NCBI RefSeq assembly: GCF_037126465.1
Contig: NC_088201.1
Span: forward strand, 79,946,273-80,010,272
DNA length: 64,000 nucleotides
Origin: Ornithodoros turicata
Taxonomy: Eukaryota; Arthropoda; Arachnida; Ixodida; Argasidae
Reading direction: 5' to 3'
Under the pieces are notes generated by a model that made no database searches, was not told the DNA's origin, and saw only the letters and a program-made list of their open reading frames with translations. Shown here piece by piece: positions 45,481 through 57,466 of the stretch (within the stretch, counting starts at the first letter, position 1; each line of letters begins with the position of its first letter). The translations under genes and the position numbers were made by a program.

Positions 45481-48180
45481 GCTGGGCCATTCCAGCCGAA
45501 ACCAGCCAGAGGTGTAGCTCGACTCTCTTAGATTTCGCCGAAAAAAATGTTATGCATCCCCTTATGGGTGTGTATGCAGGATATAAACTTTTTCTCAAGA
45601 TTTTGTTTTCTTGAGCATTGGTGGCGCCTCGAACTTGGCCCAAACATGAAAAAGTGTTGTTCGTTCCGCGCGTCCTGCTGACACATACAGACATCATTTC
45701 TGCGCTTTCTTTGTCTGGTGCTAGAGGGGAAGGGTCCATCTAGCTTCCTGAAGAGCATATGGAACGAGAATAAATTCGGTGACGTTGTAAGAGCTCAAGA
45801 ACGGAGCGCGTTTTGGGCCACGTTTACGATAAATGTTTGTCAACTTAACATTCTTTCAGGAGCCCGAGATTATTTATACTCATAAACTACTGTATGGAGA
45901 TTCACTTCACGTAAAAGATTGAAGCAGACATGTGTTCATTGCTTAACTAAGCAATCGAGGATATCGACCATTCGTAAAAAACGACACTTTTCAGATAGCA
46001 TTTTCACATACCTGATGTCGTCTAGGAAGTGAAAGAAGCCGTACCATTTGTAGGACAGATCCTCTCCTATAACATATTGAAAATCTACAGGTGTATTTTT
46101 CTTTAAACCACAAAAGCAAAATTTTTTTCGTCACCATACTCCGCTGCAACTCGTTCGTTAGTTGATATCTTCTATGAAGTAAAATAAATGTGCGTTTGTG
46201 GAAGACTCCCTCTCTCATAAGATTTGGGAGTCTACACGTGTATTTTTTTATTTAGCGAAAAAAAATAGTCAGCACATTCATATCTTATCTGTAAGGTACC
46301 ATTATCACCCTTTGAAGGAAGTTCGCCTTCTACAGTTAGTTCTACCGCGGGTACTCACAGCCGCCTCTTCGTAGTAGCTTCGTCGTCGTTTCTGGTTGCC
46401 TAACTCAAGATGCCATGACAGTGGTACCGTACACACCATTCTTCACTTGTTTATTGAACAATGTCTGATAATTGTACTACTACTGTGATGGCGCGTCGCA
46501 ATAGAAAAACAGAAAATACAAGTACTAACCCTTGCCTCCACAAGCATGACTTTGGCATGCCACGTACTTGCTTCATCCCGTGGTAAAGGGCAATTTGACG
46601 ACGTTGGCAGTACAGTTTACGCCGGCAGCTATATGGCTAGCTTGCAGCGCCCCTATTGAATGCAGATATTCTGACACCAGCACAGCTGTTCCTGTGCATG
46701 GGTGAAAACATTGCTAGAAGAGAGTGCATGTGTTGCGGCACACCACCGAGGACTTACGGTTGAAGAAGAAATTATTGAACGTCAAGCACAATGAGGCATG
46801 CTCCATCCAGGGCACCAGGAGGTACTTTGAGCCTATATCTTCTGTTCAGGTATATGCAGCAAAAACGTCTACTTCCAGTGAAACAAATGCATTGCGTGCA
46901 CAGATACATCTTTTCCCTTTGTTTGACTTTCTGTTGTGGGCGAGGTGCACGCGAGACCATAACAATTAAATGGCTTCTAAAGACTGTTGTGTCGCGTTGT
47001 GACGTGCTCTGAGTCAATAGCTATCATCAGCTGGCGCTGTAAGATGCATAGCGAACAGTGGAAGAAAAGTGATGATAATGGTGCCTCACAGAGTGGATGC
47101 AAATGCGCTGACCAAGTTTTTTTTTTCCGTTTAAGAATAAATACGCCAGCATAAGAGATGGCCTGTTCTTGAAATGCTGTGAGTTTTTCACTTCCCAGAC
47201 GACTTCAGGTATGTGAAAGCAATCATAAATGACGGCGAATCTGTTACGAAGCAGCGATTGTGAGTGTCAAGTTGGGGGAACTTGGAAGAACAGCAGAAGG
47301 CGAAATTCGTCCAAGGGGTGATAATGGTACCTTACAGACGGGATGCAAGTGCGCTGACGATTTTTTTTTCTCGTGAAAGAACAAATACATCTGTAGATTT
47401 TCAAAATGGTAAAGGAGAGGGTCTCTTTTCACAGAATAGAGTCACAAAGACATCACTTTTTACTTGCTAGATGACCTCAACTAACGAATAAGTTGCAGCG
47501 GAGTATGGTGAGAGGAAAAAAAAAAACATTTTTCTTCTTTTTCCTTGTTTAAGGAAAAATACACCTGTAGATTTCCATTATGTAAGAGGACACGATTTGT
47601 TCTACAAATGGCACGATTTTTTTTTTCACTTCCTAGACGACCACAGGTATGTGGAAATACTATCTGAAAAGTGACATTTTTTGCGAATTGTCGATATTCT
47701 CGGTCGCTTAGTTAAACAATGAATAGCGATCAGCTTTATATTTTTGCGTGAAGCTAATCTCCATACAGTAGTTTATGAGCATACATAATCTCGGGATCTT
47801 GCGAGAATGCTAACTTGCCAAACATTAATCGTAAACTTGGCCCAAAACGCGGTCCGTTCTTAAGGTCCCGCCACGTCACTAGATTTGTTCTCGTTCCATG
47901 TGCACTTCGGGAAGGTAGATCGACCTTTCTCCTCTAACACCAGGCAAACAAAGCGCAGAAATGCCGTCTCTATGTGTCAGAAAGACGCGCAAACGGACAA
48001 CACTCTTTCATCGATGGGCCAAGTTCGAGGCTCCCCCAATGCTAAAAAAAGCAATCTTGAGAAAAAAAGTTTATATCCTACACAAACACCCCTAAGGGAA
48101 TGCACACAATTTTTTTTTTCCAGCAAAATCTAAGAGGGTCGAGCTACACCTCTGGCTGGTTTCGGCTGGAATGGCCCAGC
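45481..48180. mobile_element. 2.7-kb fold-back element with tandemly repeated inner arms
   Basis: The outer ends GCTGGGCCATTCCAGCCGAA and its exact mirror bound long inverted arms (about 45481-46320 and 47330-48180). Toward the centre both arms contain tandem units of about 150-170 bp. Each unit carries GATAATGGTRCCTYACAGA, a T-rich run, TACACSTGTAGAT, and CACTTCCTAGACGACCTCAGG-like blocks. A further unit lies at 47070-47220 on the right only. No transposase seen in the ~1-kb centre. The layout resembles Foldback/Galileo-type elements; the superfamily is inferred from structure only. Confidence 0.75.
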
Positions 48181-48917
48181 TAGAGAGGAACAAGTCCGCG
48201 CCCAAAAGCCACGGTCTTGAGGGGATTACGATGATCCCTGAAAGGGACGCGACCTTCGGTCATGCTTTGCTTTCAGTAGGAGGCAGCGAACAAGTGCCCA
48301 CTCGTGGAACCCAGCCCTCCCTTTCAGATTTGTATCGGTTGCAGCCTGTGTAGCAATGTCATGGTGACGTTTCTCGGGTAGAGGTCTATTGCCTGAACGT
48401 TCGTGCAAGCGGGCCCTTATCTTCGTTGTCGTCCTCAGAATTTCGTACCTACAAACTAAGGCGAGACAACGAAGAAATAGAAGGAACGAAATATATGAAA
48501 TGAAATGCTCACCTCACACTTGTTGAACAGCCTCGTAGAGTGTTGGCGTTTTCGGCAGGTGACTGTTTAGCGCACCGCCGTAGATTACTGGTAAAGCGTT
48601 CCCTTGTGGGAGTGCAATGCTTTAAATGATCGCATTAACGAAAAGAAAGAGAAAAGATCGAAGTGTTCGTCCACACACATGACAGATTCGTAGAACGCAT
48701 TTGACATAGTGTAAAGGTTCCAATTGTATAAAACATATTCCACTGAAATACCTTGACATTTGGAGGCATGCAGGAAGCAGCTGGTGGACATAATGAACCG
48801 GAAACGTGAAGCGAAATTCTCTTCTGAGAAATTGTCTCAAAAGTTGCGACTCTGCGGAACAGCAGTATACACGTTCCAAGAAATACAAGCGCTAGGCAGG
48901 TTTTATTACAATGAAAT
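48181..48917. other. Unassigned stretch
   Basis: Short frames only; nothing recognised. Confidence 0.35.
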
Positions 48918-51900
48918 GTGATGATGATGATTCGGGTTTTTATGGCGCACGGACAACTAAGGTCATAGCGCGCCAAAGCTGTGGTGAAAAGACAATGGTG
49001 ATGGTTTGTGACTATGTAAAAACAGGAAGATTAAACTACAATCATCGTTTTAGAAAGATTTAGACATAAAACATGATACATGAGCAAAGCTGGGTAAAGC
49101 TATATAGCATTTAAATAGTCAATATCTTTAAAATGGTTATAAATTCTCATAAAGGGTAAAAGAGGCTTATCACCCAACAACAAGGCTGGGTGAAGCGGCA
49201 ACTGATATCGGTAAAACTCTTTAAACTGATAGTGACGATGAGGTTCATGTACAAGACACGTGATTAGGATGTGCAGCACAGAGAGATGCTCCTTACAGTG
49301 CGTGCATTCCGGTGGTTCCTCCCGGCGCAGTAAAAAAACATGTGTGAGGTGTGTGTGACCAATGCGTAAACGACTGAAAACTGCTGGATCGAAACGACTT
49401 TTAAAACTGGGCATGCTTCCCAAAATTGGGTTTTTTGACAGCCAAAGCTTGTTGTTTCCTCGTGTAGCCCACTCTCGTTGCCATTGTTCATTAAGTTTCC
49501 TCCTCAGGACTGACCTAAGGTTTGGAGAGGGATTCTCCAAAGGCTTACTTGAAAAGAAAGTGCAGCTGCTGCATCTGCGAGTTCATTATCGGGCATCCCA
49601 ACGTGGCTGGGCACCCAGAAAAAACCTAAACAGAGACCTTTTTTATTACCTTGGTAGCAAGATATTGGGCCCTCAATACAAGATGATTTTTCTGTTTGCA
49701 TATCGTACATATAGCTTTAAGAGAACTCAGTGAATCGCTGTGGATGATCGAAGACTTGATCTGACGGTCTAAGATGAAGCGAAGCGCCATGATTATTGCA
49801 TATAGCTCTGCAGTAAAAGGCTTAAGGCTAATTGATACAGAGTTTGGAAGCCGCTGTGACTTCGTGCTAGATTAAGTAACCATTGCACATGAAACCGGTG
49901 TGTGTGTCTTTGACTCATCGGTATGAAAGGCACTGTGATCTCCAAAGCTTTCGGTTAGATAACTGAATTCTTGTTGGAGAATACATGGCGGAGTGCCATA
50001 TTTGTTATATTTAGCTAAGGAGTAATTACATTCTGGAAGTACGTCCCATGGCGGAGCTCCCACACACGCTTGCAAGATTGGGGTGTGACACTCAATGAAC
50101 TGATACGCTTCGATTCCCTGTAGCACACGCATACTAAAAGGAGGTATAACTGTGGGTTTGCTGACAAAGAACTGTTTAAAACGTGTCTGCCTCACACACT
50201 GGAGTGCAGGATGTTCCGGGTAGCCTCTCACTCTAAGCGCATGTGACGCTGAGAGGTAGAACCTACGTCTCTCCAACGACCACTCCTTGGATTCGACATA
50301 TAGGCTCTCAACCGGTGACATGCGAAAGGCACCAGTTATTAAACGCAAGCCCTGGTGGTGCACTGGGTTAAAAATCTTAAGAACAGATTCGCGGGCAGAT
50401 CCATAGACAACGCATTCATAGTCCAGTCTAGACCTCACTGTCGAAACATACACTCTATGCAACGTGTCACGATCCGATCCCCAGGATCTGTGTGACAGCA
50501 CCTTTAACAGGCTTGAAGACTTGATGCATTTAGCCTTAAGGCTCTTAATACTAAGGCTTAATGCTTAAGGCTCTCACTTTTTACCGCAAGGTCCTGTCCA
50601 TTCAGCTGAAGAGTAGGTGGAGGAAACATTCCTGTGACCTTAGAGAAGTGAACACAGACAGTTTTCTCATGCGAGAACTTAAACCCATTCTCGAGAGACC
50701 ATGTGGTAAGCTTGTTTAGACCTAGCTGCATCTGACGCTCACATATTGCTAGGTTTGTAGAAGAAAAGGGGGGGGGATATGTTTAATGCAAAGTAAGAAG
50801 AAGGAAAGGGAAAGGTTAGCCACGGTGTGGGCTTGCTATTCCCTACGTATAACGAGTATGACATGGAACGAGGAATTACACTGGCTACTGAATTGATTTC
50901 CACCAGAAACAGAGTTACACTATGGACGGATCCCTGTGGCACTCCGTTCTCTTGAACCAAAACAGGGGACAGTATCGTTCCGAGCCGTACTCGGAAGGTC
51001 CTGTTTCGAAGGAAGTTTGTTATGCACCTAAGTATGCGCCCTCTGATCCCAAAACAGTACAGGTCTTGTAGGATACCATACCGCCAAGTATCATAAGCGG
51101 TATCATACGCCTTTTCAAGATCAAAGAACACAGACAGGCAGTGTTGCCTTCGGACGAAAGCTTCACGGATCATTGTTTCTACTCTAACGAGGTGGTCCGT
51201 TGTGGAACGTCCGGCACGAAAACCACACTGAAGTTCAGAAAGACATTTGTTTTCCTCTAGGAAATGGACGAGCCGACCATTGATCATACGCTCAAACGTT
51301 TTGCCGATGCAGCTCGTGAGAGCGATAGGTCGATAGCTAGTTGGATCTGAAGGATCTTTCCCAGGTTTTAACAGTGGAACAACGGTAGCAGTTTTCCATA
51401 AGGTTGGTAATGTGCTATCAGCCCAGATTCGGTTGAAGAAAAGAAGCAAGCATTCTTTCGATGTTTCAGACAAGTGTTGAAGCATGGACTATGTCACTCG
51501 ATCTGGACCAGGCGAGGTAACCTTCGCTGAGGATAAGGACCTCTCAAGCTCTACCATGGAAAATGGCAGATTATATGCATGGTTGTCCCCGCCATTCATT
51601 GGAATTGTCTGCTGTTCAGCAGTCGCTTTGATCTTAAGAAAGTTTTTACTATAATGAGAGGAGTCAGAAACGCTTTGGAAATGCTCCCCAAGTGCATTAG
51701 CCTGTTCTTCTAGGCTTTCGCATACCTGACCGTTAACATCTAACAGAGGGATGGAATGACTGATATGTTTTCCTCTGATTTTGTGAAGTCTGTCCCATAC
51801 CACTTTGGACAGGGTATTACAAGACAGAGAAGATATGAAGCTGCGCCAAGAGGACCGTTTGACTTGTTTGCGTGTCCGCTTGGGCTTCGCTCTTCCCTTT

Positions 51901-52500
51901 TTGATGAGTAAAAGGTTTTGTGATGTGGGCTACCTCCGAAATGTGCCCCACGCATGATTTTGAAGTTTGCGAGTTTCCTCGCATTCACTACTCCACCAGG
52001 GTTTAGGTCGCTTTTGGGAGATGACCAGAAGTCTGGGGAATGAATTGTGTTGCTGTGTCAAGGATGATGTTGTTAATAAGATTGCTAGCTTCCTCAATGG
52101 TCACCCTATCAATAGGAATCAGAGAGAGGGCACATTTTTCAGAAAACTAATTCCAGTCGGCTAGTTTGAATTTCCACCTCGGAGGGCGTGTCGTCAGAGT
52201 GTTCACTAGATTAAGGTATTTTAACACCACTGGGAAGTGGTCACTCCCAAGTGGGTTCTCTTCTGCAGTCCATTCTACTTCTTGGAACAGTGATGGACTG
52301 CAAAAAGACAGACCTAAAGCTGACAGAGACTGACTTGAAGAATAGCTATGTAGACATTCTTCACTTTCTTCTTCTTCACTTTCTATGTAGACATAGACTT
52401 GAAGAATGTCTTCTTGAAGAATGTGTATGTAGGTGCCCCTGTGTTTAAAAGACAGATAGACGTCGATAACAAGAAGTTCTCTGCAATGGAATGTAATAAA
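48918..52500 (-). mobile_element. Long RNase H-bearing LINE, degraded (endonuclease to 3' end)
   Basis: Minus-strand order: endonuclease tail NPLGSDHFPVV (about 52230), linker PWWSSECEETRKLQ (about 52000), and the RT palm (51485-50850) with GKTFERMINGRLV, FRAGRSTTDHLVRVE, SVFFDLEKAYDT and ENGVPQGS. The catalytic Y-V-x-x box is split by an insertion at 50757-50842. The thumb follows with ICERQMQLGLNKLTTWSLEN, then RNase H (HTDESK near 49920; FFWVPSHVGMPDNELADAAA near 49600) and a zinc region CTHCKEHLSVLHILITC near 49300. The 3' UTR ends GCGCCATAAAAACCCGAATC with a (ATC)n tail. A 12-bp duplication gives AYDTAYDT. Multiple stops; dead copy, jockey/I-like by memory. Confidence 0.88.
50757..50842 (-). 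mobile_element. Short LINE 3'-UTR insertion inside the RT active-site box
   Basis: The minus-strand text GGGAATAGCAAG...ACCTTTCC...ATTAAACATATCCCCCC matches the 3' UTR of the LINE at 25065-25150. It lies exactly between SYSLYV and NLAICERQ of the host LINE, so it removed or displaced the catalytic aspartates. Confidence 0.65.
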
Positions 52501-52540
52501 CAACTTTTAACTTTACCTAATAATGAAAGAAGGAAGTCAC

Positions 52541-52620
52541 TGAAAAGTTTAGCCAGCTGTAAGATTCGAACCCACATCTTCTGGATTACCGGTCCAGGTC
52601 TGAGCTAAGCTAACACTAGT
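52541..52620 (-). repeat. tRNA-Thr-like repeat fragment
   Basis: The minus strand carries TTAGCTTAGCTCAGACCTGG, loop CCGGTAA (anticodon GGT) and a B box GGTTCGAATC, then AGCTGGCTAAACTTTTCAGT. It is the tRNA part plus tail start of the composite repeat at 22-24.5 kb. The D-loop is shortened by about 10 bases, so it cannot be a functional tRNA gene. Confidence 0.65.
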
Positions 52621-52639
52621 AGTATAAAAAGAAGTCCTA

Positions 52640-54930
52640 TAGCCAGGAGTTTTCTCTAATCCAATTCCAATCCAATTCTAATCCAATTCTAAGCCAAAAT
52701 CCACTGCTAAGCCAACACAATCCCGTTCTAAGCCAACACAAGCCAATTCCAAAGCCATCTGATTGGCCGCCATTAGCTCCGCCCACTTCACGTTGATTGG
52801 CTCATGCCAGGCCTACTGATCGTTGATTGGTTGACCGTAGCTCCACTCCTTACTGCTAATTAGTTGGCTTGGCTCTGCCCACTTCATGTTGATTGGCCCA
52901 TGCTAAGCCCACTGATTGCTGCTTGCTGATTGGCTGACCGTAGCTCCGCCCCTTTATGCTAATTACTTGGCTCCGCCCACTTCACGCTGATTGGTGCACG
53001 CCAATCGCTGAGCTCCGCTGATTGGTCCATTCTAAGCCTACTGATCACTCTCCCAGACTTCTAAGCGCTCTGATTGGCCGCCGCCACCGTTTGGCTCGCT
53101 GAACATAGCCTTCATTAGCGAGATTCAAGATGGCAGCGGCCCCGCTGCGGCTCTATCTCAGATGTTCAAACTTACCTTGTGGCGTGCAACATTCCGGCCA
53201 CTTCACGCTGACTGGCCCTTCACAACGATTGGTCCATTCTAAGCCTACCGATGGCTGGCCCTGATTGGTCCACGCTAAGGCTACTGAACGGTGATTGGCT
53301 AACCTGAATTTGTCGCTCCTAAGCCAGGCAGCAGCTTCAGACAAGACACACGACAATTGTTGATTTCAAGCTTTATTTGGTACAACAGCCTCCTAGTCCA
53401 GCTGTGGGTTGGTTCAGCTGCATCAGAGAGATCATTGGTCCATAATTCTATGCGGTCATATCTTGCGCTCATTGCTCACTCAGCTCCCTCGGTAGATTCC
53501 AACTGTTATTGGTTAGTCTAACTGCAAGTTGTCTGCTCGTTAGTCCATCTGACTGCAAGTGGTCGCTCACCCAGCTCCTTATAGGTTCTAGTTGGTCACA
53601 GCTCCCTCATAGGCTCCAACTCCGATTGGTCCATCTAACAGCAAGTGGTCACTCACCCACTGCTATTGATCCATTGAACTGCAAGCCACTCATTTGTCAC
53701 TCACACTCATCTCTAGATGAGATAAATTTAACTGTGGGAGATTGTAACTTTTACCATAAGATAAGTTTAGCGGGGGTCATACGCTGGTAGGCTCCAACTG
53801 CTATTGGCCCGTGCTAACCGCATGCCTCCACCCTGCTGCTCATTGGTTCACAACGTTTCTGCGCATGCTCTGACGGCGCCGAAGAAGGTTCCCTACACAT
53901 TTAATAGAAATTATGCCATTGCTCGAGCTGCATCATAGGGCACGGCTTGGTTCTGCTGTGGCTGGCCCTGATTGGTCCATGCTACTTACCTCGTGGCGCA
54001 ACTCTTTACTGGCTCCACCCACTTCACGTTGATTGGTCCATTCTAAGCAAGTCTACGCTAAGCCTACTGATCACTCTACCAGACTTTCTAAACGCTCTAA
54101 TTGGCCACTACCGATTGGCCCTCACTGGCCTGTTCTAAGCCCACTGACACCAGATGGCGCAACTCTTCACCAGCTCTGCCTACTTCATGCTGATTGGTCC
54201 ATTCTAAGCCTACTGACTTCTAAGCCGAGCCACGCTAAGCCTACTGATTGTCCCTTCACACCGAAGCTTACCGATGTCTGGCCCTGATTGGTCCACGCTA
54301 AGCCTACTGAACAGTGATTGGCTAGCCTGAATTTGTCGGCACCAGGCAGTCGCTTCAGACAAGACACACGACAATTTATGATTTGAACCTTTATTTGGTA
54401 CACCAGCCTCCTGGTCCAGCTGTGGGTTGGTTCAGCTTCATCAGAGAGATCCCGGTCATCTCTTGCGCTCGTTGGTCACTCAGCTCCCTCGGTAGATGCC
54501 ATCTGGATCATCTATCTGCAAGTGCTCATTGGCCCATCTGACTACAAGCCTCTCATTGGTCACTTATGTCTCGAGCTCCCTAACAGGCTAGAACTGCACT
54601 TCCACTGATCGCTAGACCCGACTGCTACTCCCTCTAATCTCTACGTGAGATAACATAGGTTTAACTGTGGGATATTGGAACTTTTACCATAAGATAGGTT
54701 TAGCGAGGGCTGGTGGGCTCCAACTTCTATCGGCCCATGCCTCCATCCGCGGCTGCTCACTGGTTCACAATGAAACTTTTTCACATGTTCTGACACTGTT
54801 TCACATGTTCACATGTTCTCGGAAGATCTCTGATTGGCTGCACATTATATGTATAAATATTTGGACGCTCATTGGTCTCCAAGAACTGGCGTCAGTTTCC
54901 TTCGCGCTGATTGGGCGAGAGTCATTTGAT
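52640..54930. repeat. ATTGG (inverted CCAAT) rich array
   Basis: I count about 28 plus-strand ATTGG pentamers here, often as GATTGGTCCATTCTAAGCC, GATTGGCCGCC or GATTGGCT, mixed with CTCCGCCCACTTCACG words. The left edge (52650-52745) instead has CCAAT in the opposite sense (ATCCAATTCCAATCC). Spacing is irregular, 30-110 bp. It is a decayed tandem repeat made of ~50-bp units such as TGATTGGTCCATTCTAAGCC. No gene recognised. Confidence 0.72.
53180..54740. repeat. ~1-kb imperfect tandem duplication within the ATTGG array
   Basis: Sequence from about 53230 to 53800 recurs at about 54255-54730. Shared landmarks are TGAACGGTGATTGGCTAACC / TGAACAGTGATTGGCTAGCC, CAGACAAGACACACGACAAT, CTTTATTTGGTACA and TTTTACCATAAGATA. 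The offset falls from about 1025 to about 930 bp, showing indels. The block carries an antisense AATAAA (TTTATTTGG). Confidence 0.7.
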
Positions 54931-55750
54931 TGAGGCGCGCGTATCCAAACGGTCGGTCGAACGGAGGAGAAAGAAAAACGACAGAGGAGACATCGCGTTT
55001 GTCCGGCCATGCGTGTTCTCTCGGACTTCGGACTGCAACTGTTGTGCACGCAGACGCTAGGGGTAGCTTGAGGGTTTTGAATGCTTTAGATTTAGATTAT
55101 TGCGAACTGCTAATGTGAGAACGGAATGGCACATCCACCTGATCATCACAACAGCGGGAAGACGAACATGACATGGAATCCCTGTACCTCCAAAGGACGC
55201 AGAAATCGTCAGAGAGGAAGTCTGCACTCTTTCCGACGTACTGCAGGTGAACGGTAAGACAAGTTTGATTACTTTTTTGTGACCGAAGGAACTAACGCAG
55301 GTTTATCACGTTAAGTGTATGACGTACAACATTTACGAGTCACTCGGTACGTTAGCGGTGTTTCATTGTGCAGTGCATTGCCGTAACTTGTACGTTTCTG
55401 ATATGCCGCTAATCAAATTATGTGTGGTTATGCAGTTGCTCCTCATGCACGTCGCAGCCGTTCATTCACTGTGATCTACGAACATTCGTGACAAATGCGC
55501 TTTGGTGTTCAAATACGAAATCAAGATCGATTGCCTATCATAGCAGTGATTTTCTTGCAGAGTTACGGATCATCAATAGATTTTTTTTGTTTTGTTTTAG
55601 TTCTCCCGCAGCCATCGGCTACGACGACGCACATAGGTCAGCATTGGCTTCTGAACTGCCCTTCGATGTCGAAGCACCTAAAGCTCCAGTGTTACAAGAC
55701 GTAAAAAGATATGTACTGTAGTTTTTTCGAGGCAGTTCCCGAGGACAAAT
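54931..55750. other. Unassigned stretch
   Basis: Short frames at 55422-55721 have no recognised motif. AATAAA occurs at 55748. Nothing else seen. Confidence 0.35.
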
Positions 55751-56240
55751 AAACTTGATTTGTCATACACCATCGCTTTTTGATTGTCTGCTTTTGGACA
55801 GCATGATCGTTGCTCTACCTCTACAGCAATCGCCGAAGACAAACGGACGAGGCTGGGGGGTAGGGGGGACGAGAGGAGAGACGAAAAACCAGAGGAGAGA
55901 AGAGGGAGGAGGTTGAGAAAGGAGGTCGGTCTGCGCATGCGCACTGGTCCCCAGCTTTTTTCCCGCGCTGCAGCTCGGGGACGCTGTGAGTGGCTCCTGG
56001 AGGTCACGTGGGGGCGCCCGCCATTTTCCCTGACCATTGCGTAAACGGGAGCTTCCGGCGGATGGTTAGGGGGAGACGGAAGACGGGACGTTGACCTGGA
56101 ACGACTGCTGTAACTTAGTTAAGAAAAGGTACGAAATAAACCATTGTTTTGTTGTTGAGTTGGCACAGCGTTTCTTCACGGGAAGGACAACCGAGCACGA
56201 CCCCGAGAGTGGAATAGGTTCCCACAATTGGCGCCCAACG
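55751..56240 (+). mobile_element. Orphan LTR 3' edge with tRNA-Lys-type primer binding site
   Basis: At 56229 the sequence TGGCGCCCAACG is complementary to the 3' end expected of a tRNA-Lys and stands two bases after ...CCCACA. That is the standard junction of an LTR end and a primer binding site. Upstream, GAAATAAACC at about 56132 would serve as the R-region polyadenylation signal. The LTR start is not determined (the left limit given is approximate), and no gag-pol follows. A 112-codon frame with a hydrophobic start lies at 56608-56946, significance unknown. Confidence 0.45.
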
Positions 56241-57258
56241 TTTCTAGGGATGTGCTCGTACGTTCGGTGGCGGAGGGTCTGGGTGAGCTTTGTTTTCTAT
56301 GAAATTTCATTCTTTTTAGGATGGTTTAAACGGCGTCGTGCTGTTGTCCCGGCGCCGGTTGGCTTCCCTACCTTGGTGATAGGTTAGCCGGAAAACCGCG
56401 GAATTTTTTGAATTTCCTTATCACACGAGCCTCATGCCTCCCGCACCACCGGAACTAGTGGGTAACGCCCCGTGTTGTCGAACTTGCTCGTACGCCCGGT
56501 CGTGTGCGGAACGCAGTGCGTTGCTTGAACTAATTCTTATGGGTTAATTAGAGAAGCGGATTACATTCAAAATTGTCAGGTAGGGGAATAGTATCGAGGG
56601 TTTATTTTTGTTTATTCCGTTATGGTGGTCCTTCATGGTGTTTATTTTGAGCTTTGCAGTCGTTTCACTAGCTGTCCAGGGCCTGCCTGGCGCCCAGCAT
56701 GCTCCTCACAGCTATGGGTATGAGTGCCGCCCCCCGTGGAGATGCCTCACCGATTGGTCGCTTCGGTCGGATGAAGGCCTCTTAGACGGTAACCCGTTCT
56801 CTCAGGCCGTCAAGTCGATGGGGTTATGGTGTCTGCAGTGCCTTCCCCGCAGGACGTCTCGGTTACGGTGCCTCCAGGGCCGTAATTTGACGTTGCATAT
56901 ATCTGTAGAGTCCATTAGCAACGTGCAACCGAGCTGTGCACGCTAAGGACGCAGCGCTTCGATACTAGGTTGGTTTCGCCTCCGTAAGCATAGCTGCACG
57001 CGCCGTTAAGAGTTGAATTCTGGTGCCTTCCTTTCAGGGGCACGCAGACGATTAGTCGTTATCACACTTCATAAACAGACGGCCTATCAGACCGCCATGG
57101 GATTCGAAATTGATGTCATAATCACGCGCATCCAGCAGGTTGCAGTGATAGGCGATGCGTTGCCCGGGCCATTCCCGCCATCTTTCTGCTAAATGTCGTG
57201 TCTGCTAGATTGAATGCCGGTTTTTAGCTGGTTGGAGTGAGCAAACCATGCTCCTAGC
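56241..57258. other. Unassigned stretch after the primer site
   Basis: No gag or pol motif. It is probably leader or deleted internal sequence of the orphan LTR element. The end carries one CTAGC copy of the Gypsy target duplication (57254-57258). Confidence 0.35.
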
Positions 57259-57351
57259 TGTAAGATGGTGCATGAAAGAATGAATCTTTATTGTCGTCGT
57301 CGTCTACACAACACTCTGACTTCCTCTTTGTCAGTCGTAACCCATGTTACA
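57259..57351 (-). repeat. 3' LTR of the Gypsy element
   Basis: 93 bp; plus-strand text starts TGTAAGATGGTGCATGAAAG and ends AACCCATGTTACA. The minus strand contains AATAAAGATTCATTC for polyadenylation and a (GAC)n run. Confidence 0.92.
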
Positions 57352-57466
57352 TCCCCCTTTCCAAGATATCAACAAACAAAAAAAGAAAAGAAAAAGAAAA
57401 TGTACGTGTATATATAGAGAGAGAGACAAAAAGAAAAAAAAGATTACAGAACAACAAAACCCTAAC

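Noticed and set aside
52640..54930. CRISPR-like array
   Set aside because: Repeats are short, degenerate, irregularly spaced and not separated by unique constant-length spacers; the genome is eukaryotic.
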